Shown here in pieces: positions 12,115-25,093 of a stretch of 64,000 nucleotides of DNA (its first letter is position 1; every line of letters begins with the position of its first letter). The translations under genes and the position numbers were made by a program. Under the pieces are notes generated by a model. That model searched no databases, had not been told where the DNA came from, and was given only the letters and a program-made list of their open reading frames with translations. Source of the stretch: Paratinospora sagittata (Eukaryota > Streptophyta > Magnoliopsida > Ranunculales > Menispermaceae); the NCBI GenBank assembly GCA_035771175.1, contig CM069599.1, forward strand, positions 38,181,548 through 38,245,547. The letters are read 5' to 3'.

Positions 12115-14439
12115 TGTAATACTCCAAAAATTTTTAAAGGTATTTTTGAAATTATAAATCCAATGGTATTTTTATAATTTTACACTAAAACCAAAAAGGA
12201 CTCAAACACGACATGTGTTACATATAACGTGCTACTATATTTTATTTAGATTTTAATTCTTATTACGGTATTACTTCAAATTTAAAATAATAATTTAAAC
12301 TTCTATGACTAGGCTTAAAGTGGCCATATAAAAGTATAATAATAATAATAAAGTTATAGAATAATCCACGTGATTCAAGCATTCCCAAAATTTCATGACT
12401 ATTCTACTTAAATATAAATTCAAACTATCTATTTTAATCTCATAAAATTTACATACCATAAATCTTATTATTTATGAAAAGCAAGTTTCTAATAATCAAT
12501 AGTTTTACAATCTCTCAGCATAAAGTCACTATATGCTAGACATGGCAAGATATTCAACTTCCTTTTATTAATTCCCCTCATACTCCACGGTTAGCACATT
12601 CTTTCCATTTTGTGGACAAAGGCAATTTAGAAACTTAAGAGATCTTATCATTCTTAATTAGGCTCTATACACACGTGACACTAAGACATAAATTTTATAA
12701 TTTTGGTATCTTGTATTTTGATTCCTAGTACTCCCAAAATTATGCATGAAGATACCACAATCACGCAAGTCACCACACCTTAGCTTATAAGAAATATATA
12801 GAACAATTTTGCAGTCGCCTCCCATCTTCTTCATTCTACTCTCAACCCTAGAGCGTGAGCACACAGAGTGACGGCCGTCGGGGCATCGTTGGAGCATCAC
12901 CCAGGGTGATTTCCTTTTATCACTGTAAGTTTGCTTCTCCATTAATTATATAATCGATCACTCTATTTTTGGTGTAGGAGATGGCAGTCATGAATGACCC
13001 ATCTACAATTAATTTTTTTTCCCTCTTTTCTCTCTTGCGCCCATCTTCCTATGTTTTCCTGTTTCACCGCACCAGGCACTACAAATATAATGCCTTTCAA
13101 GACACCCACTCCACCAACATACATATCACGTAATATATATATATATATATATATAACATATGGTTTTAATATACATTCATTGTTTAGATTATAAAATGCA
13201 TAGTGCCACCTCATTCTCCTCTTTTACTAATACCATTTTTTTAAGCACTCATTTCATCGCACCTTGCACTTGCTGCCATTCAACACATAATAATGTATAT
13301 CATATATCACATATATGTTTTTTTTTTTTAACAGATGTTAATTGGATGCATGCAATTCATGTGGTAACTTAAATTCATATATAAATTATAATACTTGATA
13401 ATGAGACATCTGACTTGAGAATATTAACATAATTATTATAATAAAGTTCATACGTGAATATTATTATATGTGACATTTTGACATGATACTATGTGTAGTG
13501 GAGTTTAAACATATCTTGTGAGTACAATTCATATCATATTTATGTTGTATATATGGGGTGACTTTATTAAAGAACACGATTAAGATAAGAATCATACGTA
13601 TGAGGCAATTATTCTAAGAAATATCGTCAATGTTTATTATGGGACAGTTATTCATGATAAATATTGTCAACGAGTTTATTATTTTGGGTAGTGCCGCCTG
13701 GGGTTTGATTCCCTAAAGGTACGTGATTTGAAACGTGATGAAATTCTTAACTTAAACAATTAAATGTTGCAACGATTAATGTGTGAAATTTGTTTGTAAT
13801 GTTCTTGTGTATATATCATAATAAAATGTTGTGAATGGTTTAGATGACCCACTGGGCTTTCAAGCTCACCCCTATTTTTCACATACAAGTACATGAAAGA
13901 ATAGATTCGCAAGTTCGTGATGTGTCTCACAGTAGTAGGGGTGGGTTAGTGACTTGAGTAGCGTTATGGTAGTATGACTGAGTAATTATTTAATAATTGA
14001 TTATATCAATTAAATGAGTTGTATTAGAAATCAATGTTTTTGAAACATTATAGTGGTCGTTGAAGATTTTATGAGTTATTTTATATGTTTATGCCTTGGA
14101 CTTGAACTTGTTCATTATACTTGATGAATATATTTAAAATGTTGTGTTCATAATAGATGGATAATGACAAGTACCCTCATTACTCAATATTCAATTTGGG
14201 TAATGAGAATCTATAGTCCGTGACATAGAAATTGAAAGAGTATTCTTCTATCTTAACTTGTAACCTTATTTTGAATATGAATGATATTATTAAATTTATT
14301 TTTACCTGTGTAAAGATTTTGGAATTAAGGTAGATGAATATAATTTACGCCTCGATTTATTTTTACTATTTTTGTGATAAGAATAAATATTTATTTTTAT
14401 TACTTTAAATTTAAGTTTTGAAAATGAGAATGTGATACA
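12115..14439 (+). mobile_element. Gypsy LTR (plus sense), same family as 22344-25088
   Basis: The start TGTAATACTCC and the end (TTTTGAAAATGAGAATGTGATACA) correspond to the termini of the solo LTR at 22344-25088 read on the other strand. The segment 13440-13930 is collinear with the reverse complement of about 22800-23240, including the block around GACCCACTGGGCTTTCAAGC. Flanks CAGTG and GTATC do not match, so no target duplication was found. An (AT)n run lies at about 13133-13154. No internal coding region accompanies it. Confidence 0.65.
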
Positions 14440-14810
14440 GTATCTTAATTTTAAATTCTATCCATTGTGAAAAGGTGAAATATCAACTTCTTGGCTTCCC
14501 AGAATCCAAGGAAAAACACATTTTCTTAACCATCGACGACTTAGGTATTCACTAACTTCGATTAATATATTATATTTATAATATTATATTGAACCTTCTG
14601 ATCTTATATATCTTTAGATATCCATACGAATATGCTCAACATAACTTCATTATGAATCACCCTAGCTAGCTCCCTTAACATTACTAGCTTGGTGTGTTAA
14701 TTCCCTCGATCTCTAGCTAGCCCTCCAGCCATCTTCAGATATTAAAGAAAAAATTCTCTTCTTTAGTTTAGTTAACGAGACTCTGATCTCTTTGCAGTTG
14801 AGACATATAA
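14440..14810 (+). promoter_or_regulatory. Presumed promoter and 5' UTR of the BAHD gene
   Basis: These 371 bases separate an LTR end from the BAHD start codon. An AT-rich stretch at 14565-14590 could hold a TATA element, but nothing singles out one site. A CTCTTTGCAG just before the start (14788-14797) looks like a splice acceptor, so a 5' UTR intron is possible. Confidence 0.35.
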
Positions 14811-17800
14811 ATGATGGGTGGTGGTGTGAGTGATTTTGATGTAAGCATAAAAGGGGAAGAGGTGGTAGCAGCAGCGTTGCCGCTGCAAGAACATTGGCTA
14901 CCACTCTCAAACCTAGACTTACTTCTTCCCCCTCTTGACTTCAGTGTTTTCTTCTGTTACCACCGGCCCAATAGTACAATTAATAAATTCAGCAGCTTCG
15001 CCTCCATGGTTAATGTTCTAAAGAAAGCCATGGCTGAAGCTCTCGTTCCATTCTATGCACTTGGGGGAGAGCTGGTACCCAACTCCTTAGGTGAGCCGGA
15101 AATTCTGTGCAACAATAGAGGTGTGGATTTTGTACAAGCTTATGCTGATATCGACCTGGATGACCTTCTTCTCTATAATCCTGATGCCACTGTGGAAGGG
15201 AAGCTCGTACCCAGGAAAAAAAACGGGGTCCTCTCAGTTCAGGTGATCGCGTCATATACCCCATTTAATTACTCATCGTCTCTCTACATACTTTCTACTC
15301 CCTACCCTTTCTGTGTATTTCCTTTAATTTGTATATACAGGAAAGCAGACTGGACGCGGATGCCTAAGTGCAACAACCGTAAATTCGTCCCTCTGAAATA
15401 AGTAACTCTAATGGTGCTTGCTCGACAAGATTAGAGTCACATAACCAACTTCTTCTCTCTTTCTTTCTTTATTTTTCTTTTTTTCAAAAATACTGAATAA
15501 TGATAAAAAAAAAAGAAAAAAAAAAAAGGAAAGATAAGCCCACGGATTTAATTTTAGCACACATACTTTTATAGTGTATGTTGAATGCCTTCGATTTATA
15601 TATTGACGTGTAATTTGAAGTTATTTAATGTACTTAATGAACTATGTGCTAAAAATAAATATTAAATAGCATTTCTCATAGAAAATTAAACCTAAATATA
15701 TATCTAAGCCGACTTGTTGAACGGTGAGTGATTTATTTCTATTCATGATTTTCTCTCTTTTATGATATAGTAACGAGGTTAATCACCACATCACTTTGGT
15801 TATCCATTTAGATTTGTTGTTTGAGTCATTTTAAGATGATAAAATGTTAAAAAAAAATTAAAATTAAAATAGACCCAAACTATTCCCAGCTGATGCGGTC
15901 AGTGATCTTTCTCTTTATATATTATAAGTTTGGGAAAGGTCAGTTTTAGTTTTGTTTTTCGGTTCCTCTGCGTAGATCAGAACAAAAGCTAAGACTGTCT
16001 TTGATACGTTATCTGAAAATAAAAATACAATTAAAAAAAAAAATTTAAAAATAACTTTTTATCATTTTTTCAAAATAAGTTAAAAAGTGAAAATTGTTTT
16101 CAGGACTTTCGAACCAACAAATTATATCAGGATCGATCCAAATCGACACTAATATAAATGTCATAATTAAAAATATTAAAGTAAGAAACTCAAGTACAAA
16201 TATAATTGCTCATTTGAAAAAGTGAATGGATACATGTGTCAGCCAACCCCAATAACATTTAGCTTTGTTGTTAACGTACGTTTAACTCAAATAATTTTTT
16301 TTTTTTTATATGTATATATTTGCCAAGATTTGTTTGTCTTTCTAGAAAATCTTAAATCCCTCAAATACTACTCGAATACTATTTGAAATTGTAACTGTAA
16401 ATATGATTAATTGCAGTGCCTTATGATGCATCTTATGATATTTGTACATATATGTGATCTTAATGATGTGTAATGTATTATATATTGAGTCAACTATTTC
16501 AATCATGATATTTATGCATATATAATTGATGGGCTGGTGAAAGGGCAAAGCCAAACCTGGAGTAGTTAATCTCACGCTTATCTACAAATCCAACCAACAG
16601 CTAGCATTGACCCGTCCTATATATTTATGATGGTATCGTAGAATGTTTGAAGTATTCGAAGCACCTTTGTTTATTAATTGTAGCTAAACTTAAAATAGAA
16701 AGAATCGAGCACTAATTAAAAAAAAATTATTTTATTTTATATATGTCATTTTCCATCGAACGTATTCAATATATATAATTGATTTTCACCTCTTATCATG
16801 AACATGTACGTTTTAAGTCATATTAATGTTAATCATTAATGATTTGGACCCTTTTGCGTTCAAGTAAACGATAATATATCCCTAGAAAATCAAATAGTGA
16901 CTGTTTTGCGTTCAAGTAGAATCAAGCACAGTAAATAGCATTTTTCTCTCTATATATAATTGTATTTTCTTTTTGTAATTGAATATGGCACATGTATGTG
17001 TATAGGAAAGGCTTACTTGAGTTGAATGTATTTGTATAGAAAATGATTGCTTTTGGTATGTAGAGCAGGCTACTGAGCTTCGATGTGGCGGGGTGGTTGT
17101 TGCAATTACTTTGGATCACCGAATAGCTGATGCACACTCGGCAAACATGTTCCTTGTAGCATGGGCAGAGTTTGCGCAGGAAAAGCAATTAGTGTCGCTC
17201 TACCCATCTTTTCGACGATCACTAATCAATCCTCGTCGCCCTGCCCAATATCATGATGATCTTGACAAAATGTACGTCCCCATCTCCATGGCACCGCCTC
17301 CTCCAACAGAACAAGTCGTTCATGATGATGATGATGATGATGTTACCATTAGCCGAATATATTACATTGCAGCCGAACACATGGATCAGCTACAGACAAA
17401 GGCAAGCGGCAGCATTAATAATAATATTATTAATGGATCATCATCGTCATCATCATCACCAAATAATATTACTAGAAGCAAATTAGTGTCCTTTAGTGCA
17501 TTTTTGTGGCAGATAGTGACCAAAGGAGCTGGTGATAAGGCTAAAAGTTGCAAGATGGGCATAGTTGTGGACGGAAGAAGGAAGTTAATGATAGACAAAA
17601 CATGCAGTGGTAGTTGTACAAGTGATAGTAATTACTTTGGAAATGTTCTTTCTATTCCATATGGAGAATTGGGCATTGAGGAACTGAAGACAAAGCCATT
17701 GAGTTGGGTTGCTGAGGCAGTATCGGAGTTCTTGGAGCCTGCAACAAGTAAAGAACATTTCTTGGAATTGATCGATTGGGTGGAAGCACACAGACCCGAG

Positions 17801-18100
17801 TCCTTCCTAACAAGGGTATACTGCACACAAAGCAATGATGAAGTAGCGTTCGTCGTGTCTTCGGGGCAGCGATTCCCAGTTTCGAGCATAGACTTTGGTT
17901 GGGGTAAGCCAGATTTTGGGTCTTACCATTTCCCCTGGGGTGGCAGAACTGGATATGTCATGCCAATGCCAAGCCCTAAAGAAAACGGAGACTGGATCGT
18001 TTATATTCATCTTTTGAAACAACACTTGGATTTCTTGGAGGCGGAGGCTGGCCATGTGTTTAGGCCTTTCACCTCACAATATCTCTCAAGTACTAGCTAG
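14811..18100 (+). CDS. BAHD acyltransferase (HCT / coniferyl alcohol acyltransferase-like)
   Basis: Two exons, 14811-15242 and 17069-18100, join in phase 0 across a 1826-bp GT-AG intron (CAG|GTGATC ... GAGCAG|GCTACT) at the position where BAHD genes usually carry their intron. The product is 487 residues. The catalytic HRIAD (H161, D165) and the structural DFGWG (419-423) are intact, and the N-terminal [14 protein letters not shown] block is typical of enzymes acting on hydroxycinnamoyl-CoA or monolignol-type substrates. The family transfers acyl groups from CoA thioesters to alcohols or amines in the cytosol. The protein is longer than the usual 430-460 residues because of an aspartate run (about 230-235) and an Asn/Ser-rich stretch (about 256-277), probably a surface loop. 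A second ATG follows the first directly. Family is certain; substrate is inference. Confidence 0.9.
15243..17068 (+). other. Intron of the BAHD gene
   Basis: Non-coding, AT-rich, with clear GT and AG borders. It includes a possible small MITE at about 15549-15662, whose ends (ATTTAATTTTAGCACACAT and, inverted, ATTTATTTTTAGCACATAG) form an imperfect inverted repeat. Nothing else is recognisable. Confidence 0.7.
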
Positions 18101-18177
18101 TTAATCTCTTAAGGTTAATATCCCACCGTCGATCACATATAGCGCTATATATAAATATAGCTCGTATATATAATAAT

Positions 18178-18183
18178 AATAAA
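18178..18183 (+). terminator. Possible polyadenylation signal of the BAHD gene
   Basis: An AATAAA lies 78 bases after the stop codon. Plant signals are loose, so this is only a candidate. Confidence 0.3.
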
Positions 18184-18544
18184 TACCATACAATTAGGGC
18201 ATATAGATCCAATTGTATGCTGCAGTTTGCTAGCTAATTATAAAATGTACTCATATCAGCTTGCCTTTGTTGTTATTTAATTTATGAGCAATGTAGGTGA
18301 TTGAAAACCCTATCAACAGCGCGACAAAAATGTCTACCGCAGTAATTGTATCAAGTTTGTCATTCAGAGGTACTTTGATCCCTTCAAACACCGTGACATC
18401 ACCTCACTTGAATTTATCACAAAGTGACCCACTTACCATTCAAGTAAAAAAAATGAGAAAGGCCGAGCCGCTAAAAGTTTTGTATCGTCATGAATAAGAT
18501 TTTATATGATGAATAGTTCGAAATGATGAAATAAGACATGAAGC

Positions 18545-19132
18545 TAGCGGTACAAGTCAACCCGATCGAACCGAAAACAACTCGATTAGTTGGGTTTAAA
18601 AATTTCAATTCGAACCATTTGAGTTGAGTTATGGATTGACACTCTTAAAGTTATTCAACCATACCCAATTCAAATGAAACCTAACATTAACCCTTAATTT
18701 CATTATCCTCTAATTAAAGCTATCAAATTACAAAACTAATGTAAAATCGCAACCTTTTCTATTTTCTATATAAAACTTCTCAACCTTTACTACTTTGTTT
18801 ATTCTTTTTCTTTGATCTACTTTTTCTTCATTCTTAATTCTTCTTCTTTGTTTGTATTTGTTCTTCTTTTTGGAATTTTCTTTTATTTTTATTTTTTTTT
18901 CTTGTGAAGTTCAAAGCCATCCTCTTGAAAAACAAAAATAAAAAATTCAAGCCTTCTCAATCCAAATGACCAACCCAACCCTAAACTTAAACTAGTTCGG
19001 GTTGGGTTCGATTTGGTTGAGTTAAGGTGTTAGTTTGATTCTAATTGAATTTTATTTTTCTCAACCTAAACTAATTTAGATTGGGTTGAGTTTTGACTCG
19101 AACCCAAGCCAACTCAACCTGTTACACTCCTA
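18545..19132. mobile_element. hAT-type MITE, second family copy
   Basis: The ends TAGCGGTACAAG and TTACACTCCTA are flanked by CATGAAGC (18537-18544) and CATCAAGC (19133-19140), an 8-bp duplication with one mismatch. Internal GTTGGGTTTAA, GAGTTGAG and CCAACTCAACC motifs near the ends match the copies at 9237 and 33884. It lies about 440 bp after the BAHD stop codon. It is 588 bp and non-coding. Confidence 0.75.
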
Positions 19133-19492
19133 CATCAAGCCATGAAAGTTATATATTATATATTAAGTCATAAGATAATGGAAGCTTTAGGGATTTTGTG
19201 AAAGTCAATGCAGATGTTTGAATATAAATGAAGGAGCCGCAACAGTAGTAACAAAAATATAAATAGAGCAGAAAACTTTTATTACTCAATGAAAAAACAG
19301 AGACATAAACTCGATCAGAGAACTAAAGATGGACTGCAAATGTTTTTCTTATCAAACTGAAACATCATAACACTTATTTATAATATCAATTACTATTAAC
19401 TGCTAAACCACTTTAGACTAAGTCAATCCTAAACTTACTCAACAATTCACGATGGAAAAACCACCTCCTAAATAAGCTAAAAAATTTGAAAC

Positions 19493-19910
19493 TGTTATAA
19501 ATATATTTGAATACCATTATTTCATATTCATAATCTCTAATTCATGGTTGTATGTGTCTCTATCGAGTACTTCTGGTACTCTTCGTCTGTTTTTTTTTTT
19601 GCTGATAAATATATTATTATTTCATCTAAAAAAAAAACCTATAATTCATGAAATTTACTTTGTAACTATTGTATTTAGTTATAGGTTACGTATTCCAAGT
19701 TATGAAATTAACTTTGTAGCCATAATATTAAGTTGTGAGTTGTAAATGCAATTTAACCCCCATTATGACCAAGAGCCTATATAAAAGAGTGTTTGAATTA
19801 TAAATAATACACAAGAGATATGCACAAGATATACACAAATCTAGCACAAGTTGCTAGATCAATATGAGAATAAAATATCTCTTCCATTTTTCTATTTCTT
19901 CTCTCAAGCA
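19493..19910 (+). repeat. Left LTR of the 19.5-32.0 kb copia element (interrupted)
   Basis: It aligns with 31622-31934 up to AAGCA, where the gypsy element starts. It is about 105 bp longer because of a retroposed tail at 19547-19641. The last 40-odd bases of the LTR are missing on this side. Confidence 0.8.
19547..19641 (+). mobile_element. 95-bp poly(A)-tailed insertion with 9-bp target duplication
   Basis: The insert, ending in a run of ten A residues plus CCTA, is flanked by TAATTCATG on both sides (19538-19546 and 19642-19650) and is absent from the partner LTR. It looks like a severely 5'-truncated LINE or similar transcript tail, with the GCTGATAAATATATTATTATT type of 3' end. Confidence 0.7.
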
Positions 19911-21444
19911 TGTCTCACACCCCGCCCGGACGCGCCTAAACCAGTGGTACAATCGTGGACGGGGTGCGCATTTAGAACAATAACAATGGTAACAACAGAG
20001 TGTGCAGCGGAAATATATAACAGTACAAATCTGATTTCATTTAATTCAGAATACTTTTTGTACATGAAACGGTCAAGGGAACATACTCCCAAAATCTCCA
20101 ATGAATCATACAAAGGGTACAAAATGTGGGCCCCATAACCTGCACCCAGTCCTCCCTAATTTTCTGTGAAAGATTGGATAATAATGGAGTGAGCTTAACG
20201 CGCTCAGTAAGTAAATAGTTCGTGAGTATAACAATTAATAAAGCATACTTCAATATCAAATATCTTAAATACACATGTGAGCATCATAATCAATCAATAT
20301 GTATGTATTCATAACACCGTCTCGTAATGGTTTGATGAACGTACATCGCCTGAGTTCACGTATAGGTGTCATTCCCAGGGTGTAGCCAGGTTCTCACTAT
20401 ACGTCCTTCCTCAGGAACGATGCTCTGGATTCACGTACTGATGTCCCTCCCCGGGTGTAGCCGGGTTCTCATGTACGTCCCTCTCCAGAGAAATGTAATG
20501 AATAGCGAGCAATGCTCCTAACTATTCTATGAGTCATGAACCATATACGTCCCTAGGTGGTGATATGTATGATGTCAATGCATGAACTGGTCTAGTCTAC
20601 TGGTCTGGTCTTTTCTTGACATTTAGACTGACTTTGGCAACGTCTAACTAGTGACCCTTATCAGAGTCGGTATCACGACGTGCATGGTTAGGACATTCAG
20701 TATTACATGTATACGCTGATAGCTTTCAATAAGACCAACTAGATCAGTCCCCAGTTGAGAGGTGAGACACTAGGTTTGCTTAAATAACCAATCGCCTAGA
20801 GCAGCCCGCTGCCTCCGGTTCACTATTTGAAGTTACTGAGGACAAGACTAAGTCTAGTTGAGTCAGATTGACCACAAATCCAGCATTATAACAGTATAAG
20901 ACTTGAATTCCAAGTGTACAGGCATAAGTGCGGCAATATAAACATTATATGACATAATGCAGTGTAAATGAACAGTAGACATAATAATAATTGAATGTAA
21001 ACTTTAATAAAAGTTATAAAACACGCAAACCTATGTTTTGTTCCCCACCTTCAGATAAGAACTTCTTCTTTTTCAGATCTGACATTTTTCTCCGAAAGGA
21101 ACTTCGTCGTACTGCACTGAAAGTCTTGGACAGAGAGTCTCAAAAGACTAAAAACTCATTATGAGTGAAAAGAGGAGGAAAAATCACAATTTGGAGTGAA
21201 TTTGGTGTGAAAAATGAAGAGGGGAGGGTTGGTTTATATAGAGTTTTTGGCGCTTTGAAGTCCAGGCGGGCTGCCTAGACTTCCGGGCATGTGCCTGAAC
21301 TTTCAGGCATGTGCCATATATGTGCCATGTGCCATGTGCCATGTGCCTGGACTTCCAGGCATGTGCCTAGACTTCTAGGCATGTGCTTTATCTTAAAAAA
21401 TTATTATTATTATTATTTCTTTTTGTGAAATACAGGGTATTGCA
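19911..21444 (-). repeat. 3' LTR of the first gypsy element
   Basis: A 1534-bp block begins TGTCTCACACCCCG and ends TATTGCA, next to a C-run (TTTACCCCCCC) that is a polypurine tract on the minus strand. It carries degenerate CATGTGCC and TTCCAGGCATGTGCC repeats at about 21260-21390. The matching 5' LTR was not found to the right of the gag region. Confidence 0.75.
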
Positions 21445-22069
21445 CTTTACCCCCCCTTAAAGGGATTTCGCCCTCGAAATCAATTCAAGTAGTTATGATG
21501 GTTATTTGCTTGAGATCCACTGCCGGCATCATCTCTTGCGAGTTCAGGATAGTGCTAGTATGGTCCCTGAATTGCATTGTAGCCAGTGGAATCGTCATCA
21601 TCATAAAACCATGGAGAGCAAATGGAATCGGACTCATCCTCTGAAGATGCCTACATTTGCATAACAGATGGTGGTGGAGGGCGATGGCTACATCGTTTGA
21701 GGGGAGGTAGGTTGAGCGGTGGAATACTTTTTCGCACTGTTGCTTGAATTCGACCTCTTGGCAATTGTGGTAGAAGGTCCTGCCAAGATGAGGGCACGGG
21801 ATTGTTGCAAAAAAGTCATGTACGCTCTGGCGATAATGATCACTATGCGGTGATAGAGTTGGTGATGCAAAGTAGTAGTGACTTGACTCTACTTCTTGAG
21901 AAGTAGTTACAAGTTGCCAAGGAGGTCACTGCGTGTGTGCATCACAATATCCATGGGTGTTAGTTTCAGACATCGGTGTAGTTATTCAAGTGAAGCAATG
22001 TATTAAGATAAGTGTAACAATGTTTCATCATTTTATTGGTAAGTGAAAATAGGACAATGTATCGCATCA
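21445..22069 (-). other. 3' untranslated part of the first gypsy element
   Basis: It lies between the polyprotein stop and the 3' LTR. The reverse complement of 21464-21481 reads as a FEGE-like coding scrap, probably an old end of pol. No gene is seen. Confidence 0.45.
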
Positions 22070-22338
22070 TCAGTTGGTACTAGAAAACAATTCAGGATAT
22101 TTATGTTTAATAGTTGCTTCTAGTTCCCGTGTTGCTTCCTCTATGCCATAGTGATCCTAGAGCACTTTCACAAGTGGTATGCTATGTCGTCGTAGTTCTT
22201 GAGTTTTTCTATCTAATCTGTATCGCTTTTTCTTGATACGTATTTTCTTCCTCAACCCGAACCTCGAATAAAGGGATGATATGCGAAGGATCAGGACGAT
22301 ACTTGCGAAGCATAGATACGTGAAAAACGTCACGAACC
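22070..22338 (-). pseudogene. Gypsy polyprotein C-terminal tail
   Basis: Minus-strand translation gives the conserved end of gypsy pol: a VFHVSMLRKY block, then SHIIPLF, then an IPLVKVL segment and an ELEATIKHKYP ending with a stop at 22070. One frameshift and one in-frame stop interrupt it. It is cut off from the rest of the integrase by the solo LTR that follows, and the reading frame resumes at 25094 if one copy of the 5-bp duplication is ignored. Confidence 0.8.
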
Positions 22339-22343
22339 TTAGG

Positions 22344-25088
22344 TGTAACACCCCGATTTTCAAGACTATTTTTTTTTTGTAAAACAATGAATATTTAAAT
22401 TTTATATAAAATATCACCGAAAATCGAGATGCTACACGTATCCGTCTATCTTAACCCATAACCATTTTATAAATAATAAAATTTGCAAAACTATGAGTTT
22501 ATATTCTTCCGACCAACTTACTGATTAAGATAAACGAATACATTAATTTCTTCATACAATCTTTATCTTCATGAGGGTACGTGCCCTTGTCCATCCATTA
22601 TGGACACAACATTGAAATACAATCATCAAATAGAATTAATGAATTCTATTCCAAGGCATTCACACGTGAATTAAATCACAGGGTCTTCACTGACCGTAAT
22701 AATGTCCCTTGAATTTCAATTATCCATACAATTCGTTTGAATAATAAACCTTAAAAAAAATTAAATGAAAATATTCAATCCCATAATACTAATTAATTAA
22801 CCCACCCCTACTACTTGCACTATATCACGAACTCACAATTTTATTCTCTTAAATACCTGCATAAAAAAAAAATGGGGTGAGCTTGAAAGCCCAGTGGGTC
22901 ATCTAAACAATTCACAATATTTTATTGTGATACATACACAAGAACATTACAAACAAGTTTCACACATTAATCGTTGCAACATTAGATTGTTTGAGTCTAT
23001 AGTTTCATCACGTTCCAAATCACGTACCGTTCAGGGTGGCACAGCCCAAAAATAAAAATTGAAACATTGGCGATATTCCTTAGAATAACTGCCCCATATG
23101 TGTGATTCTTATCTTAATCGTGTTCTTTAGTGATGTCACGCCATACGTACGATATAAACACGATATTAAGTGTATTCGTAAAACATATTCACTTCACTAT
23201 ATATGGCATCATGTCACAAAATTAATTATAACAGTATTCACGCATTCACTATGCCAATATTCTAAATCATACATTTCATTATTAGACATTTTATAAATAA
23301 ATTTAACTACTACATGATTTTCATACATCCAATTATCATCTGATCAGAATAAAAATTATGTTAACACACACATCATCATGGTTAAACAATCACAACATTG
23401 TATAAATATAATTATGTACAATAGGCATGCATAAGCAATTTAATAATACTATAGACTTAATTAATTTAACATTTCTTTCTATATATCAAATAAACTATTG
23501 TGAAGGCCTAGAATCATCCCCACCTGAATCGCTAAATTCCAAATTACTTAAACCCCTCGTCACGCGTGGTAATCAACCTGTACACGTATATTACGTTTGT
23601 TAATATAATTACTCGATTATGAGTGTAGAGATATATATATATTATATGACATTTTGGTTGCTAAAAAAAATAGTAACACGTGAGTTGTAATGCTTAAAAA
23701 GAAATAATAACCCTTGGTAAAAATAAAATATGTATGATACATATAAATATATTATATAATATCTTGATTGCTAAATAAATAAATAAATAATTGAGTTGCA
23801 ATGGTTAAAATAATAATAATGTATTTTGGTTGCTTAAAATAATTAATAATACTTGAATTGCAATGTTAAAAAAAATAGTAACGTATTGTATATATGGCAT
23901 ATATATAAATATATTATATAATATTTTGGTTGCTAAAAAAAATGATAATACTTGAATTGTCATGTTTTAAAAAAAATAATAACACTTGGTTAAAAAAAAA
24001 ATGTATGATACATGTAAATGTATTATACAACCTTTTGGTTGCTTAAAAATAATAAAATAATAAAATACACCTGTATGTGTGATATTGTATGTATATCAGG
24101 ATATATATATATATATATAAGGATCAGTAGTTTTAAAAAGTGTAATATATATAATATAATATATAATATTAAAATAAAGATATATGTGATATTGGGCGTT
24201 TTTATATATATGTATCTTAAAATAGAATAATGAAGTGAAGATAGAATAATGAAGTGAAGAAGAAAGGAGGTGTGGTGGTGTTGGAATATAAATTGTATGT
24301 AATATGTAATATTAAAATATTAAAATGGAATGATGAATTGAAGAAGAAAGGAGGTGTGGTGGTGTTGGAATATAAATTGTATGTAATATGTAATATTAAA
24401 ATTTTAAAATGGAATGATGAAGTGAAGGAAAAGGAGACGTTTGACATTTGATATATATAATATAATATATATTATTAAAATGAAGTGAATGAAGTGATTT
24501 GTGCTGGACGTTCTCTTTTTTTTTTTTTAAAAAAAAAAACAATATTAAAATGAAGTGAAGAATGAAGAAGAAATGAGTGGCGGTGTTGGTGGCGTGGGAA
24601 AACAGAGGAAACAGAGATAACTGATGAAGATGAGAAAAGAAAGACAGAGAAGGGAGATTCAGACCGAGAGCGAAATATCGAGAGTGAGAGATCGGAGAAG
24701 AGAGATCGAAGGTGGGAGATCGGCGAAGAGAAGAGAGAGAGCGGCAAAATCAGCGGCGTAGAAGAGGGCGGCGGCGATGGCGAGATCCGCGGCGGAGAAG
24801 AGAAGAGAGGAAGGGCGGCGGCGAGATCTGGAGGAGTTGCAGCGGCAAGATGAGAGGGAAGAGAAGAGAAGAGGGTTTCGAGCGGGTGAGAGTCGTGCGT
24901 TTGGTTTTAGAGAGCGAGATCCGGAAATTTCGGCGAGATCTCGGCGAGGTTCCAGTGACCTGTCGGCGAGATCTCGGCGACATGTCGGCGGAATTTTCGG
25001 ATCTCGTTTGACATCCTGTTTTTTTTTTTTTTTTGTTCTTCTAGTCTTCTCTGTCTCAATTTTTTTTTGAAAATTTCTGGGTATTACA
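22344..25088 (-). mobile_element. Gypsy solo LTR inserted in the first gypsy element
   Basis: This 2745-bp LTR (TGTAACACCCCG ... GGGTATTACA) is flanked by TTAGG on both sides (22339-22343 and 25089-25093). It splits a conserved integrase-tail block of the host element. It contains no coding domains. A GA-rich leader-like stretch (24540-25010), AT-rich repeats (23640-24240) and an 84-bp tandem repeat (24256-24425) lie inside. Its ends and the 22800-23240 part match the plus-sense LTR at 12115-14439. Confidence 0.85.
24256..24425. repeat. 84-bp tandem repeat, two copies
   Basis: Two copies beginning GAAGAAGAAAGGAGGTGTGG at 24256 and 24340 are almost identical. They lie in the solo LTR, before its GA-rich leader-like part. 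Confidence 0.8.
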
Positions 25089-25093
25089 TTAGG

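Noticed and set aside
12658..12942. 94-codon ORF on the minus strand
   Set aside because: It lies antisense inside a gypsy LTR, has no recognisable domain and no splice partners.
14788..14797. Splice-acceptor-like CTCTTTGCAG before the BAHD start codon
   Set aside because: No upstream donor or exon could be tied to it; kept only as a possibility in the promoter entry.
15010..15264. 84-codon ORF antisense to BAHD exon 1
   Set aside because: A shadow of the real coding frame on the other strand.
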